Assembly (NCBI GenBank): GCA_028818775.1
Contig: JAPPNE010000035.1
Location: 1-38,263, forward strand
Direction: 5' to 3'
DNA length: 38,263 nt
Source: Deltaproteobacteria bacterium
GTDB lineage: Bacteria; Desulfobacterota; Binatia; UBA9968; JAJDTQ01
Position 1 is the stretch's first letter. Every line of letters begins with the position of its first letter. Below are positions 16,356-24,364 of the stretch, one piece after another. The translations under genes were made by a program, and so were the position numbers. Under the pieces are notes generated by a model. That model had not been told where the DNA came from and made no database searches. It saw only the letters and a program-made list of their open reading frames with translations.

Positions 16356-18683
16356 TCACTTGTTGCCGCCCTGGCACAGGCGCCAGATCTTCTCGGGCTT
16401 TAGCGGCATGTCGATGTGGGTGACCCCGAACGGGGCCAGCGCATCCACCACGGCGTTGACGATGGAGGGCGTGGAGCCGATGGTACCGGCCTCGCCCACT
16501 CCCTTGACCCCCATGGGGTTCACCGGCGACGGGGTCTCCGTGCGGTCGAACTCCAGTTGCGGCAGGTCTTCGGCCCGGGCCACGGCGTAATCCATCAGGC
16601 TGCCGGTGACGAGCTGGCCGTCCTCGTCGTAGACCACCTCTTCCAGGAGCGCCTGTCCCAGCCCCTGGGCGATGCCGCCCTGCACCTGGCCGTCGACGAT
16701 CATCGGGTTGATGACCTTGCCGCAGTCGTCCACCGCCACGTATTTCTTGATCTCGATCTCGCCGCTCTGGGTGTCCACCTCCACAACGCAGATGTGCGTG
16801 CCGAAGGGGAACGTGAAGTTCGACGGCTCGAACACCGAGGTGGCCTGAAGCCCCGGCTCCATGCCGGCCGGCAGCTTGGTGGCCACGTGGGCCTGGAGGG
16901 CGACCTCCTGGATGGTGATGCCCTTGTCGGGCACGCCCTTGACCGTGAACTTGCCGTCCTCGAACTCCAGGTCGTCGGTGCTGCACTCCAGCACGTTGGC
17001 GGCGATGGCCTCGGCCTTCTCCCGCACCTTCTGGGTCGCCATGTACACCGCGGTGCCGCCCACGGAGATGCCGCGGCTGCCGAAGGTGCCGATGCCGTTG
17101 GGCACCACGGCGGTGTCGCCGTGCAGTACGGCCACGTCCTCGATGGGGACGCCGAGATCGTCGGAGACGATCTGCGCGAAGGTGGTCTCCTCACCCTGGC
17201 CGTGGGGCGAGACGCCCGTCAGCACGGTGGCCTTGCCGGTGAAGTCCATGCGCACGGTGCCGCTCTCCCAGCCGCCCGCCGGCAGCGCCGCGGAAGGACC
17301 CATGGCGCAGATCTCCACGTAGGTGGAGAAGCCGATGCCCATGTAGCGGCCTTCCGCCCGGAGCCGCTGCTGCTCGGCGCGGAGGTCCTGGTAGCCCACC
17401 ATCTCCAGCGCCCGGTCCAGCGCCGCCTGGTAGTTGCCGCTGTCGTAGGCGAGCCCGGTGGCCACCTGCAGCGGGAAGTCGGCAGGCTGCGCGAAGTTCT
17501 TGCGGCGCAGCTCCACGGGGTCCATGTCCAACTCGCGCGCGATGAGGTCCATGGTGCGCTCGATCACCAGGGTGGCTTCCGGCCGGCCGGCGCCGCGGTA
17601 GGCGTCGGTGGCGACCTTGTTGGTGAAGCCGCCGGTGGACGTGAACTTCAGGGTGGGGATCTTGTAGGAGCCGCTGATCATCAGGCCGGTGAGCGGCGGC
17701 ATCCCCGGCGTGAGTAGCTGGTGGTAGGCGCCGGTGTCCAGCAGGCTGTCGTAGGTGACGCCCAGGATGGTGCCGTCCTTCTTCACGGCGGCTTCCACGG
17801 TGCCCACCTGTCCGCGTCCGTGGATCGTCGCCTGGATGTTCTCGCGCCGTCCCTCGATCCACTTCACCGTGCCCTTGAGCTTCATGGCCAGGTGGGCGAG
17901 CAGACCCTCTTCCCGGTAGACGTTGAGCTTGCAGCCGAAGCCGCCGCCCACCTCCGGGGCGATGATGCGGATGCGGTGTTCCGGGAAGTTGAGCATCAGC
18001 GCCAGCATGGCCCGGAGGAGATGCGGGATCTGGGTCGAGCTCCAGACGGTCAACTCGTCCTCGCCCGGGAAGTAGCGCGCCACCACGCCGCGGGTCTCCA
18101 CCGGGATCGGCGCCAGCCGCTGGTGGATGAACTTCTGCTTGACGATGACGTCCGCCTCGGCGCGGGCCTTGTCCATGTCCCCGGTGCCGCACTCGAAGGT
18201 GAAGGCCTGGTTGCTGTCCCACTGGGAATGGACCAGAGGCGAACCCGGCTCCAGGGCCTTCTCCAGGTCCGAGACCGCCGGCAGCGGCTCGTAGTCCACC
18301 TCGATGAGGTCGAGGGCGTCCCGGGCCGTGTACGAGTCGCCGGCCACCGCCACGGCCACCGGCTCCCCGACGTAGCGTACCTCGCCCTGGGCCAGCACCG
18401 GGTGCGGCGGCGTGCGCAGCGTCGGATTGGCCGCCGCGCAGGGCACCGAGCCCACGCTGTCGCCGATGTCCGCCCCGGTGACGACGGTGACGACGCCGGG
18501 CAACGCCTGGGCCGCGTCCGTGTTGATGCCGTTGATGCGGGCGTGGGCGTGGGGGCTCCGCAGGATGGCCGCGTGCATCACGTCGGCCATGCGGAGATCG
18601 TCCACGTAGTGCGACAGCCCCTGCACCAAGCGGGGGTCCTCGCGCCGCTTTACCTTGGTTCCTACGAGCTTGCTTACAGGCAT
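16356..18683 (-). CDS. Molybdenum hydroxylase large subunit (xanthine dehydrogenase/CoxL form II family)
   Basis: This 775-residue subunit holds the molybdopterin cytosine dinucleotide cofactor and would hydroxylate or oxidise an organic substrate with water. The N-terminal a/b hammerhead domain is about 18-135. Family motifs include GGGFGCKLNVY near 246-256 and the catalytic Glu in GVGEAGT near 735. The active-site loop reads AYRGAGR (361-367), the form II signature. True CO dehydrogenases carry AYxCSFR with the copper-binding Cys, so CO oxidation is unlikely. Only 3 bp separate it from the upstream iron-sulfur gene. Possible substrates are aldehydes, N-heterocycles or aromatic acids; the sequence does not say which. 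Cofactor insertion factors (CoxD/XdhC type) are not in the window. Confidence 0.94.
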   Translation of the reverse strand: MPVSKLVGTKVKRREDPRLVQGLSHYVDDLRMADVMHAAILRSPHAHARINGINTDAAQALPGVVTVVTGADIGDSVGSVPCAAANPTLRTPPHPVLAQGEVRYVGEPVAVAVAGDSYTARDALDLIEVDYEPLPAVSDLEKALEPGSPLVHSQWDSNQAFTFECGTGDMDKARAEADVIVKQKFIHQRLAPIPVETRGVVARYFPGEDELTVWSSTQIPHLLRAMLALMLNFPEHRIRIIAPEVGGGFGCKLNVYREEGLLAHLAMKLKGTVKWIEGRRENIQATIHGRGQVGTVEAAVKKDGTILGVTYDSLLDTGAYHQLLTPGMPPLTGLMISGSYKIPTLKFTSTGGFTNKVATDAYRGAGRPEATLVIERTMDLIARELDMDPVELRRKNFAQPADFPLQVATGLAYDSGNYQAALDRALEMVGYQDLRAEQQRLRAEGRYMGIGFSTYVEICAMGPSAALPAGGWESGTVRMDFTGKATVLTGVSPHGQGEETTFAQIVSDDLGVPIEDVAVLHGDTAVVPNGIGTFGSRGISVGGTAVYMATQKVREKAEAIAANVLECSTDDLEFEDGKFTVKGVPDKGITIQEVALQAHVATKLPAGMEPGLQATSVFEPSNFTFPFGTHICVVEVDTQSGEIEIKKYVAVDDCGKVINPMIVDGQVQGGIAQGLGQALLEEVVYDEDGQLVTGSLMDYAVARAEDLPQLEFDRTETPSPVNPMGVKGVGEAGTIGSTPSIVNAVVDALAPFGVTHIDMPLKPEKIWRLCQGGNK

Positions 18684-18686
18684 GGC

Positions 18687-19169
18687 TTATGTCCCAGCTT
18701 TCATTTGTTCGGCGGCCTGCTGCACCGCGTCGACGATGTGCTTGTACCCGGTGCACCGGCAGATGTTGCCTTCGAGGCCGCGGCGGATCTCCTCCTCCGA
18801 CGGGCTCGGCTTCTCCTGCAGGAGCTGCCGCGTGGCCATGATCATGCCCGGCGTGCAGAAGCCGCACTGTAGCCCGTGGCAGTCCCAGAACGCCTCCTGT
18901 ATCGGATGAAGCCCTTCGTCGGTGGCGAGCGATTCGATGGTCCGGACGTCGCAGCCGTCCGCCTGAACCGCCAGCAGGGTACAGGACTTCACCGCCGCGC
19001 CGTCCACCATGACGGTGCAGGCGCCGCACAGGCTCGTCTCGCAACCGATGTGGGTCCCCGTGAGACCCAGCACGTCCCGCAGGTAGTGCACCAGCAACAG
19101 GCGCGGCTGGACTTCGTCCGTCCGGCTGACGCCGTTGACTCGAACCTGAATCTTGGTTGTGTTGCTCAT
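18687..19169 (-). CDS. Molybdenum hydroxylase [2Fe-2S] subunit (CoxS family)
   Basis: A 160-residue small subunit carrying two [2Fe-2S] clusters. The plant-ferredoxin-type cluster is bound by Cys43, Cys48, Cys51 and Cys63 ([13 protein letters not shown]...SC). The helical domain binds the second through Cys102, Cys105, Cys137 and Cys139 (CGFCTPGM...CRCTGY). All eight ligands are present. It is first in a leftward operon with the large and FAD subunits and the VOC protein. A sigma70-like promoter with five of six matches in each box lies about 25 bp upstream of the ATG, and GGAGG precedes the start. It relays electrons from the molybdenum centre to FAD. Confidence 0.95.
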   Translation of the reverse strand: MSNTTKIQVRVNGVSRTDEVQPRLLLVHYLRDVLGLTGTHIGCETSLCGACTVMVDGAAVKSCTLLAVQADGCDVRTIESLATDEGLHPIQEAFWDCHGLQCGFCTPGMIMATRQLLQEKPSPSEEEIRRGLEGNICRCTGYKHIVDAVQQAAEQMKAGT

Positions 19170-19194
19170 GGTCCTCCGTCCTCAGTGGACCGCG

Positions 19195-19224
19195 AATATA
19201 CTATTCCGCCAAACCGCAGGTCAA
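19195..19224 (-). promoter_or_regulatory. Predicted sigma70-type promoter of the molybdenum hydroxylase operon
   Basis: On the minus strand TTGACC (19224-19219) and TATATT (19200-19195) are 18 bp apart, each matching consensus at five of six positions. The predicted transcript start is about 20 bases before the iron-sulfur subunit ATG at 19169. This is the best-matching promoter in the window. Confidence 0.6.
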
Positions 19225-19251
19225 CAAGAAATGGGCCTTGGCCGGCCGTCC

Positions 19252-19281
19252 TTGACGATTCGCCAACGCATGTGACAGATT
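19252..19281 (+). promoter_or_regulatory. Weak predicted promoter of the epimerase gene
   Basis: TTGACG (19252-19257) and CAGATT (19276-19281) are 18 bp apart. The -35 is good but the -10 matches only three positions. It would be divergent from the molybdenum hydroxylase promoter in the same 151-bp gap. Confidence 0.3.
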
Positions 19282-19320
19282 CCTCGCGGCTGAACACGAA
19301 CCAAAGACCGGAGGACAAAC

Positions 19321-20268
19321 ATGAAGGTATTCATCACCGGGGCCGGCATGCTCGGATGCCACACGGCCAGGGAACTGGTGCGGGCGCGCCACTCGGTCCA
19401 CATCTACGACCTGAACCCGGACCCCGCCTACGTAGCGGCCATCGCCGGCAAGCAAAGGGTGACCACGGTGCGCGGCGACCTCCTGGACCTGCCCAACCTG
19501 ATGCGGGCGCTGGCGCGGGCCAAGCCGGACGTGGTGGTGCACACCGCCGGGCTCATCGGCGGCCAGGTGGAGAACCCGCCCTACCGCGGTTTCCACACCA
19601 ACACCGTGGGGTCGGTGAACGTGTTCGAGGCCTGCCAGCTCGCCGGGGTCAAGCGGCTGGTGCACGTCAGCACCTTCGGGGTCTACGACTGGGCCAACAT
19701 CCGCAAAGGGCCTGTCACGGAGGCCGCCCCGCGCTGGGGCAACCGCTTCTACCCCTCCACCAAGGTCGCCAACGAGGTCATGCTGGACGCCTACGAGAAC
19801 TACTACGGCACGGAGTGCGTGCGCATCCGGCCCAGCGGCGTGTACGGCCCCGGCCACTACCGCGGCGGCTCCGGCGGCGGCATCGCCATGAACGATCTGG
19901 TGCGCGCGTGCGTGGGTGAGGGACCCGTGGTGCTCGAGAAGCGGCACGTGGGACCCAACGACTTCATCTACGCCGCGGACGTGGGCCGCGGCATCGCCCT
20001 GGCGTGCGCCGCCAAGGGCGCGTCCGGCAAGGCCTTCAACATCGCCGTCGGAACGAACTACGGCCCGAAGGATTTCGTCAAGGCGCTGCGCAAGCTTTTA
20101 CCGGGCCGGAGCGTGGAACTGGCCGAGGGGGCGGACCAAGGGACGGGACGCCCACGGGTAGACATATCCGCCGCGAAAGCGATCCTCGGCTACGAGCCGC
20201 AATACACGCTGGAGAAGGGGCTCGCGGACTACATGGAGGTGGTGGGGCGCCACGGCTTCTGGCATTGA
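19321..20268 (+). CDS. NAD-dependent epimerase/dehydratase (extended SDR)
   Basis: A 315-residue extended short-chain dehydrogenase. The NAD-binding motif TGAGMLGCHTA is at about 6-16, the acidic residue after the second strand is in IYDLN near 37, and the catalytic pair is Tyr-x3-Lys in YPSTK (about 145-149) after the STFGVYDW serine region. Such enzymes reshape nucleotide sugars or related polyols, or act as reductases. GGAGG six bases before the ATG fixes the start. It is divergent from the molybdenum hydroxylase operon and convergent with the ferritin-like gene, 26 bp apart. No sugar-nucleotide gene lies nearby, so the substrate remains open. Confidence 0.88.
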   Translation: MKVFITGAGMLGCHTARELVRARHSVHIYDLNPDPAYVAAIAGKQRVTTVRGDLLDLPNLMRALARAKPDVVVHTAGLIGGQVENPPYRGFHTNTVGSVNVFEACQLAGVKRLVHVSTFGVYDWANIRKGPVTEAAPRWGNRFYPSTKVANEVMLDAYENYYGTECVRIRPSGVYGPGHYRGGSGGGIAMNDLVRACVGEGPVVLEKRHVGPNDFIYAADVGRGIALACAAKGASGKAFNIAVGTNYGPKDFVKALRKLLPGRSVELAEGADQGTGRPRVDISAAKAILGYEPQYTLEKGLADYMEVVGRHGFWH

Positions 20269-20294
20269 GGCCGTGACGGGGTAGCCAACCTCGT

Positions 20295-20969
20295 CTACGC
20301 CGGCCTTCCCGCGCGGGCGGCAAAGTCCCGGAGGATGCGGTCGACGTCGACGCCCAACTCGCGTCCCTCGCGGATGACGCCTTCCTTCTGGCTGCTCCAG
20401 CTCTGGACGAACATGTTCTCCAGGAACTCGCGGTTGGCGGGGTCCTCGGCGAAGCGCGCGAGCTTCTCCATCACCATGTCCTCGTGCCCTTCCTCGTCGT
20501 CCACGATGTCCTTGGCGAGTTGCCGCACCTCCGGGTCCGGCGTGGTGTCGCGCATGTGCTCCATGAACACCACCGCGGACTTCTCGGCGATGTTGCAGAG
20601 GCGGAACGCGCGCACGTCGCCGGTGAGGAACTGGCTGAAGTAGCCGTCGTACGCCGCCACGGGCGCGTTGTCCTCGGCGCCCCGGCCGTCGAGGTAGTCC
20701 TTGATCAGCGCATGGTGCTTGTACTCGTCCGCCGCCTGCTCCGCCACGTGGGCGCGCTCGTAGGGCTCCAACTCGTCGTACTGCAAGAGCGCCTTGGTGA
20801 ACGCCACCGCGTGGGCCAGCTCCTTCTTGGCCTGGCGCTGCATCAGCGCAACGAATTCCGGCGAGCGCGGATCCAGCTCGGCCAGCGCCTTGCGGATGGC
20901 GATGACGGGCCCTTCCAGCTCATCGTGGTAGCGGCTCCACAGCGATTCGACGAATTCCCTTCCGGTCAT
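20295..20969 (-). CDS. Ferritin-like helical protein, putative diiron centre
   Basis: This 224-residue, mostly helical protein has three ExxH pairs: Glu50-His53 (KELAH), Glu82-His85 (EYKH) and Glu159-His162 (EEGH). A further Glu136 lies in FMEH. This pattern resembles carboxylate-bridged diiron proteins of the ferritin-like superfamily and also some TenA-like helical bundles. No signal peptide is present. GGAGG nine bases before the ATG supports the start, and a perfect -35 TTGACA lies in the divergent gap with the CMD operon. Function could be iron or oxygen-stress related or an oxidase/desaturase acting in the neighbouring CoA pathway. I do not recognise the exact family, so the call rests on motif spacing. 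Confidence 0.6.
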   Translation of the reverse strand: MTGREFVESLWSRYHDELEGPVIAIRKALAELDPRSPEFVALMQRQAKKELAHAVAFTKALLQYDELEPYERAHVAEQAADEYKHHALIKDYLDGRGAEDNAPVAAYDGYFSQFLTGDVRAFRLCNIAEKSAVVFMEHMRDTTPDPEVRQLAKDIVDDEEGHEDMVMEKLARFAEDPANREFLENMFVQSWSSQKEGVIREGRELGVDVDRILRDFAARAGRPA

Positions 20970-20999
20970 GACATGATTCCTCCACGTCGGGGTTGCCTC

Positions 21000-21029
21000 A
21001 AACTACCTGCCGGGCCGCTGCGGTGTCAA
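21000..21029 (-). promoter_or_regulatory. Predicted promoter of the ferritin-like gene
   Basis: On the minus strand a perfect TTGACA (21029-21024) is followed 18 bp later by TAGTTT (21005-21000), which matches the -10 consensus at three positions. The predicted start is about 25 bases before the ATG. Confidence 0.4.
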
Positions 21030-21052
21030 TTCCCGATGCCTGATTTGGCGCT

Positions 21053-21080
21053 TTGCCGTGCGTGAGCGTACTGTTACAAA
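21053..21080 (+). promoter_or_regulatory. Predicted promoter of the CMD/CoA-transferase/MaoC operon
   Basis: TTGCCG (21053-21058) and TACAAA (21075-21080) are 16 bp apart with four matches each. The predicted start is about 65 bases before the CMD-family ATG. Confidence 0.35.
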
Positions 21081-21152
21081 ATCACGAGGATGTGGTTGCC
21101 GCGGGCGCCACGGATGCACTTACGCCGCGGCCCGTTGGAAAGGAGACTCGAC

Positions 21153-21527
21153 ATGGCGAAGGATGCGCGCAAGGCTTTCGAAGACGTCTCGCTGGGTGCC
21201 GGTAACAAGGCCTACGAGATCATCGCCGACCTCGATCCGGAATACGCGCGGCACCTGACGGGGCTGTTCGTGGACGGGACCTTCGGGCGTGAGGGCGCTC
21301 TCGACCGGAAGACCAAGGAACTGATCATGGTGGGCATCACCTGCGCCCTGAACCGGCCCCGTGGGGTGCGGCTCCACACCGAGCGGGCGCTCAAGCTCGG
21401 CGCCACGCCGCGGCAGGTGCTGGAGGCGGTGGAGGTGGCCGCCATACCGGGCGGCATGCCGGGACTGTGGCTCGGCGCGGAGACGCTGGACGCGATCCTG
21501 CGCGAACAAGGGCTGGGGTTCAAATGA
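21153..21527 (+). CDS. Carboxymuconolactone decarboxylase (CMD) family protein
   Basis: A 124-residue, all-helical protein with the CMD family core LDRKTKELIMVGITCAL followed by RLHTERALKLGATPRQVLE. The His in RLHT is retained. The AhpD-type redox pair CxxC is absent (RPRG stands at that place), as in PcaC-like members, so a peroxidase role of AhpD kind is unlikely. AGGAG seven bases before the ATG at 21153 fixes the start; a longer frame from 21090 lacks support. The stop overlaps the CoA-transferase start (ATGA), which implies translational coupling in one operon. It may be a lactone decarboxylase or a structural partner in a CoA-linked catabolic route; I cannot tell which. Confidence 0.82.
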   Translation: MAKDARKAFEDVSLGAGNKAYEIIADLDPEYARHLTGLFVDGTFGREGALDRKTKELIMVGITCALNRPRGVRLHTERALKLGATPRQVLEAVEVAAIPGGMPGLWLGAETLDAILREQGLGFK

Positions 21528-22729
21528 GTGAAGCCCTCGGCCCGCTTCACGGGGTCCGGGTGCTGGACCTGACGCGGGTCCTGGCGGGTCCCTACTGCAC
21601 CATGTTCCTGGGCGACCTGGGAGCGGAAGTCGTCAAGATCGAGCAGCCCGGCGTGGGTGACGACACGCGAAGCTGGGGGCCGCCGTTCCAGGGAGGCGAG
21701 AGCGCCTATTTCCTCTGCGTCAACCGCAACAAGCGCAGCGTCACCCTGGATCTCCGGACCCCGGACGGCATCGCGCTGCTGCGCCGGCTGGCGCTGCGCG
21801 CGGACGTGCTGATGGAGAATTTCCGGCCGGGCACGCTCGCCGGCTGGGGCCTGTCCGAAACGGAGATCCGGCGGGAAAACCCGCGGCTGATCTACGCCTC
21901 GCTTTCGGCCTTCGGCGCCAGCGGCCCTCTGAAGGACCGGCCCGGCTACGACCTCGCCATGCAGGCTTGGGGCGGCCTCATGAGCATCACCGGACCCGCC
22001 GGCGGCGAGCCCTCGAAGGTGGGGGTTGCCATCATCGACGTCGTTGCCGGTCTCATGCTGGGCCAGTCCATCGCCGCGGCGCTCTACGCGCGCGAGAAGA
22101 CCGGTGAGGGGCAGAGGATCGAGACCTCCCTCATGGAGGCGGAGGTGGCGAGCCTCATCAACGCCGGCAGCAACTACCTCGTCACCGGCCAGGTGCCCGG
22201 ACGCTGGGGCAACGCCCACCCCAACATCGTGCCCTACCAGAGCTTCCCGACGGCGGACGGCCACTTGGTGGTGGCCATGGCCAACGAGGCCATCTGGGCG
22301 CGCTTTTGCCGGGCGGCGGGGCGGCCGGAGCTGGCGGAAGACCCCCGTTTCGACACCAATGCGCACCGCGTGGAGAACCGGGACGCCCTCATCGAGCTCC
22401 TGAACGAGCTTTTCCGCGCGCGCCCGCGCCGGGATTGGATCGAGCTCCTGAACGAAGCGGGCGTGCCGTGCTCGCCGGTGCAGGACATCGGGGAAGTGTT
22501 CGAATCCCCACAGGTGCGGGCCACGGGTATGCTGCGGGAGATCGACCACCCCACCGCCGGCAAGGTACGCATGGCCGGGCTGCCGGTGAAGTTCTCGGGC
22601 ACGCCGGCGTCCATCCGGCTGGCGCCGCCGCTGCTGGGGGAGCACAACGAGCAGGTGCTGAGGGAGTGGTTGGAGTTGGACGAAGCGGAGGTCGCGGAGG
22701 TCCGGAGCCGGGGAACCCTCGGTTCGTGA
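21524..22729 (+). CDS. CoA-transferase family III (CaiB/BaiF type)
   Basis: A 401-residue class III CoA-transferase that moves CoA between carboxylic acids. Typical segments are VRVLDLTRVLAGPYCTMFLGDLGAEVVKIE (about 11-40, given here by position with key residues Gly22, Asp31 and Glu35) and NFRPGT near 99-104. The catalytic Asp that forms the acyl-anhydride is Asp172 in the IIDVVAG segment. Length is normal. The ATG overlaps the CMD stop by four bases. It is followed by a MaoC-like gene after 28 bp. The set CMD, CoA-transferase, MaoC suggests activation and breakdown of an organic acid, possibly one taken up by the TTT transporter encoded downstream. The acid itself cannot be read from the sequence. 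Confidence 0.92.
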   Translation: MSEALGPLHGVRVLDLTRVLAGPYCTMFLGDLGAEVVKIEQPGVGDDTRSWGPPFQGGESAYFLCVNRNKRSVTLDLRTPDGIALLRRLALRADVLMENFRPGTLAGWGLSETEIRRENPRLIYASLSAFGASGPLKDRPGYDLAMQAWGGLMSITGPAGGEPSKVGVAIIDVVAGLMLGQSIAAALYAREKTGEGQRIETSLMEAEVASLINAGSNYLVTGQVPGRWGNAHPNIVPYQSFPTADGHLVVAMANEAIWARFCRAAGRPELAEDPRFDTNAHRVENRDALIELLNELFRARPRRDWIELLNEAGVPCSPVQDIGEVFESPQVRATGMLREIDHPTAGKVRMAGLPVKFSGTPASIRLAPPLLGEHNEQVLREWLELDEAEVAEVRSRGTLGS

Positions 22730-22757
22730 CGGGAAAAGGACAAACAAGGACACCGGC

Positions 22758-23213
22758 ATGCGACAGGGAATGACCTTTGAAGAATACCGTCCGGGCGAAG
22801 TTTTCCGGACCGCCCGGCGCACCGTGACGGAGACCGACGTGGTCCAGTTCGTGAACCTGGTCGGGCTCATGGAACCTCTTTTCATCGACGCCGAGTACAT
22901 GCGCGACGAGACCGAGTACGGCGGGCGCATTGCCCCCGGCAGCCTGACCTTCGGAATGGCCGAGGGGCTGACCACCCAGACCGGCATGCTGCACGGGACG
23001 GGTCTGGCCTTCGTCGGCCTCGAAGGCATGCGGCTGTTCCAGCCGGTGAAGGTGGGCGACACGATCTCGGTCGAGATCGAGGTGCTCGACGGCCGCAGGA
23101 CAAAGTCGCGCAACGCGGGCATCGTCCGTTGCCGGCACGTGGTCACCAACCAGCGCGGCGAGACGGTGATGGACTATACGGTGAAACGACTGATCCGCGG
23201 ACAGGGGGCTTAG
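22758..23213 (+). CDS. MaoC-like hot-dog protein lacking the usual hydratase dyad
   Basis: A 151-residue single hot-dog domain with the MaoC layout: a FVNLVG...EPLFIDAEYM segment near 30-50, APGSLTFGMAEGL near 62-74, and VKVGDTISVEIEVL later. R-specific enoyl-CoA hydratases of this family use Asp and His in a GDxNPxHxD motif. Here the same stretch reads GLMEPLFID, so Asp is Leu and His is Phe, while the last Asp is kept. It may still bind an acyl-CoA but the standard hydration reaction is doubtful. It is third in the CMD/CoA-transferase operon and convergent with a TTT binding-protein gene 39 bp away. The ATG start has only a moderate ribosome-binding site (AAGGA). Confidence 0.83.
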   Translation: MRQGMTFEEYRPGEVFRTARRTVTETDVVQFVNLVGLMEPLFIDAEYMRDETEYGGRIAPGSLTFGMAEGLTTQTGMLHGTGLAFVGLEGMRLFQPVKVGDTISVEIEVLDGRRTKSRNAGIVRCRHVVTNQRGETVMDYTVKRLIRGQGA

Positions 23214-23252
23214 GCGTGATGGGACACGGACCGGAACCGTTCGGCTCGAACG

Positions 23253-24302
23253 CTATTGCCCCCGCTGTTCGCCGGTAGGTTCGTCGGGGAAGAGCGCCTT
23301 GCGCAGTTGCACGAGGAACTTGGGGTCCAGCTCGAACAGCCCCTTGACGGTCTTCTCGATGGCCGCGCCGTCCAGCGGGCGGACCTCCAACCCCAGCCTG
23401 TTGGCCTCCGCAACGAAAGCCGGGTCGGCCACGGTGTCGGCGAACGCCTTGCGCAGCCTGGCCACTTGTTCGTCCGGCGTCCCGGGAGGGAGCGTATACG
23501 CCCGCGCCAGCTTGGCCGGGTCGTGGACGCCGTACATGAGCAGCATGCGGGCGTTCTGGGTCTTGGCCAGGTCCACCGCGTTGGGGACGGACGGCAGCTC
23601 GGGGTGCGGCGCCGCCATGGCCTGGAGCACCACCCGAGCTTCCCCCGCGGCAAGCATCTTCTCCCACGTCTTCCTGACCGACTGCCAGTGCCAGCAGCCG
23701 CCCGCCACCTCCTGCTTGCCGGCGGCCAGCCGGAGACTCTCAAGGCCCCTGTAGCCCGGTATGAGCTTGACCGGCAGGCCCAGGGCGGTGGCGACGACAC
23801 GGGACATGTTCGTCGCGGCCTCGTCCCGCCCGATGCCGCCCAGCTTGACCGGCCTCTTGCCGCCCGCCCAACCGGCCAGGTCCGCGATGCCGCTCGCCTT
23901 GGTGAGGACGCATACCGGATGCAGCGGCACGACCGCGCCCACCCAGCCGAAGCGCCGCGTGTCGACCTTCACGTCGGTTCGACCGAAGATCTGTTTGTGG
24001 ATGAGGTCGCCCGCCCAGTGGCCCACCGTCCGGCCGTCGGGCTTGGCCTCGCGGTAGAGGTACTCCGCCGCCACGCTGCCGCCGCCGCCGGCCAGGTTGC
24101 CCACCACCACCTTGGGGCGTTCCGGCAGATGCCGTCCGATGTGGCGCGCCAGCAGGCGAGTGTAGCTGTCGAAGACGCCGCCGGCGCCGGCGCCCACCAC
24201 GAAGGTGAGGGTACGCTCATCGGCGCCGGCGGCCGCGGTGGAAAACGGTGGGAGCGCCAGCAACAGGACGGCTGCGAGGGTACCTCTGGAGAGAATCGCC
24301 AC
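23253..24302 (-). CDS. TTT transporter periplasmic binding protein (TctC family), copy 1
   Basis: A secreted solute-binding protein of about 349 residues. A hydrophobic signal peptide (about 1-25, ending near AAAGADE) precedes the mature part. VVGAGAGGVFDSYTRLLARH and NLAGGGGSVAAEYLY (about 33-75) are the ligand-loop regions of TctC proteins, and AKPDGRTVG follows. Two GTG codons are possible starts; the second (24302) is favoured because GGAG lies five bases before it. It shares LTKASGI and GGCWxWQS segments with the second binding protein at 27833-28867, so the two are paralogues. It is last in a leftward group with a flavin oxidoreductase gene and the TctA-TctB permease gene. The ligand is probably a carboxylate, unidentified. 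Confidence 0.88.
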   Translation of the reverse strand: MAILSRGTLAAVLLLALPPFSTAAAGADERTLTFVVGAGAGGVFDSYTRLLARHIGRHLPERPKVVVGNLAGGGGSVAAEYLYREAKPDGRTVGHWAGDLIHKQIFGRTDVKVDTRRFGWVGAVVPLHPVCVLTKASGIADLAGWAGGKRPVKLGGIGRDEAATNMSRVVATALGLPVKLIPGYRGLESLRLAAGKQEVAGGCWHWQSVRKTWEKMLAAGEARVVLQAMAAPHPELPSVPNAVDLAKTQNARMLLMYGVHDPAKLARAYTLPPGTPDEQVARLRKAFADTVADPAFVAEANRLGLEVRPLDGAAIEKTVKGLFELDPKFLVQLRKALFPDEPTGEQRGQ

Positions 24303-24364
24303 CACGGCTCCGGGGTCGTCGCGTTCCCTTGCTTGCGGCGCGGCGCGAGCGGGTCGTGCGGGCG

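Noticed and set aside
16356..19169. Aerobic carbon monoxide dehydrogenase
   Set aside because: The large subunit carries AYRGAGR, not the AYxCSFR loop with the copper-binding Cys, so CO oxidation should not be claimed.
21212..23149. Open frame of 645 codons on the minus strand
   Set aside because: Antisense to the CMD, CoA-transferase and MaoC genes, all of which have clear family motifs and ribosome-binding sites.
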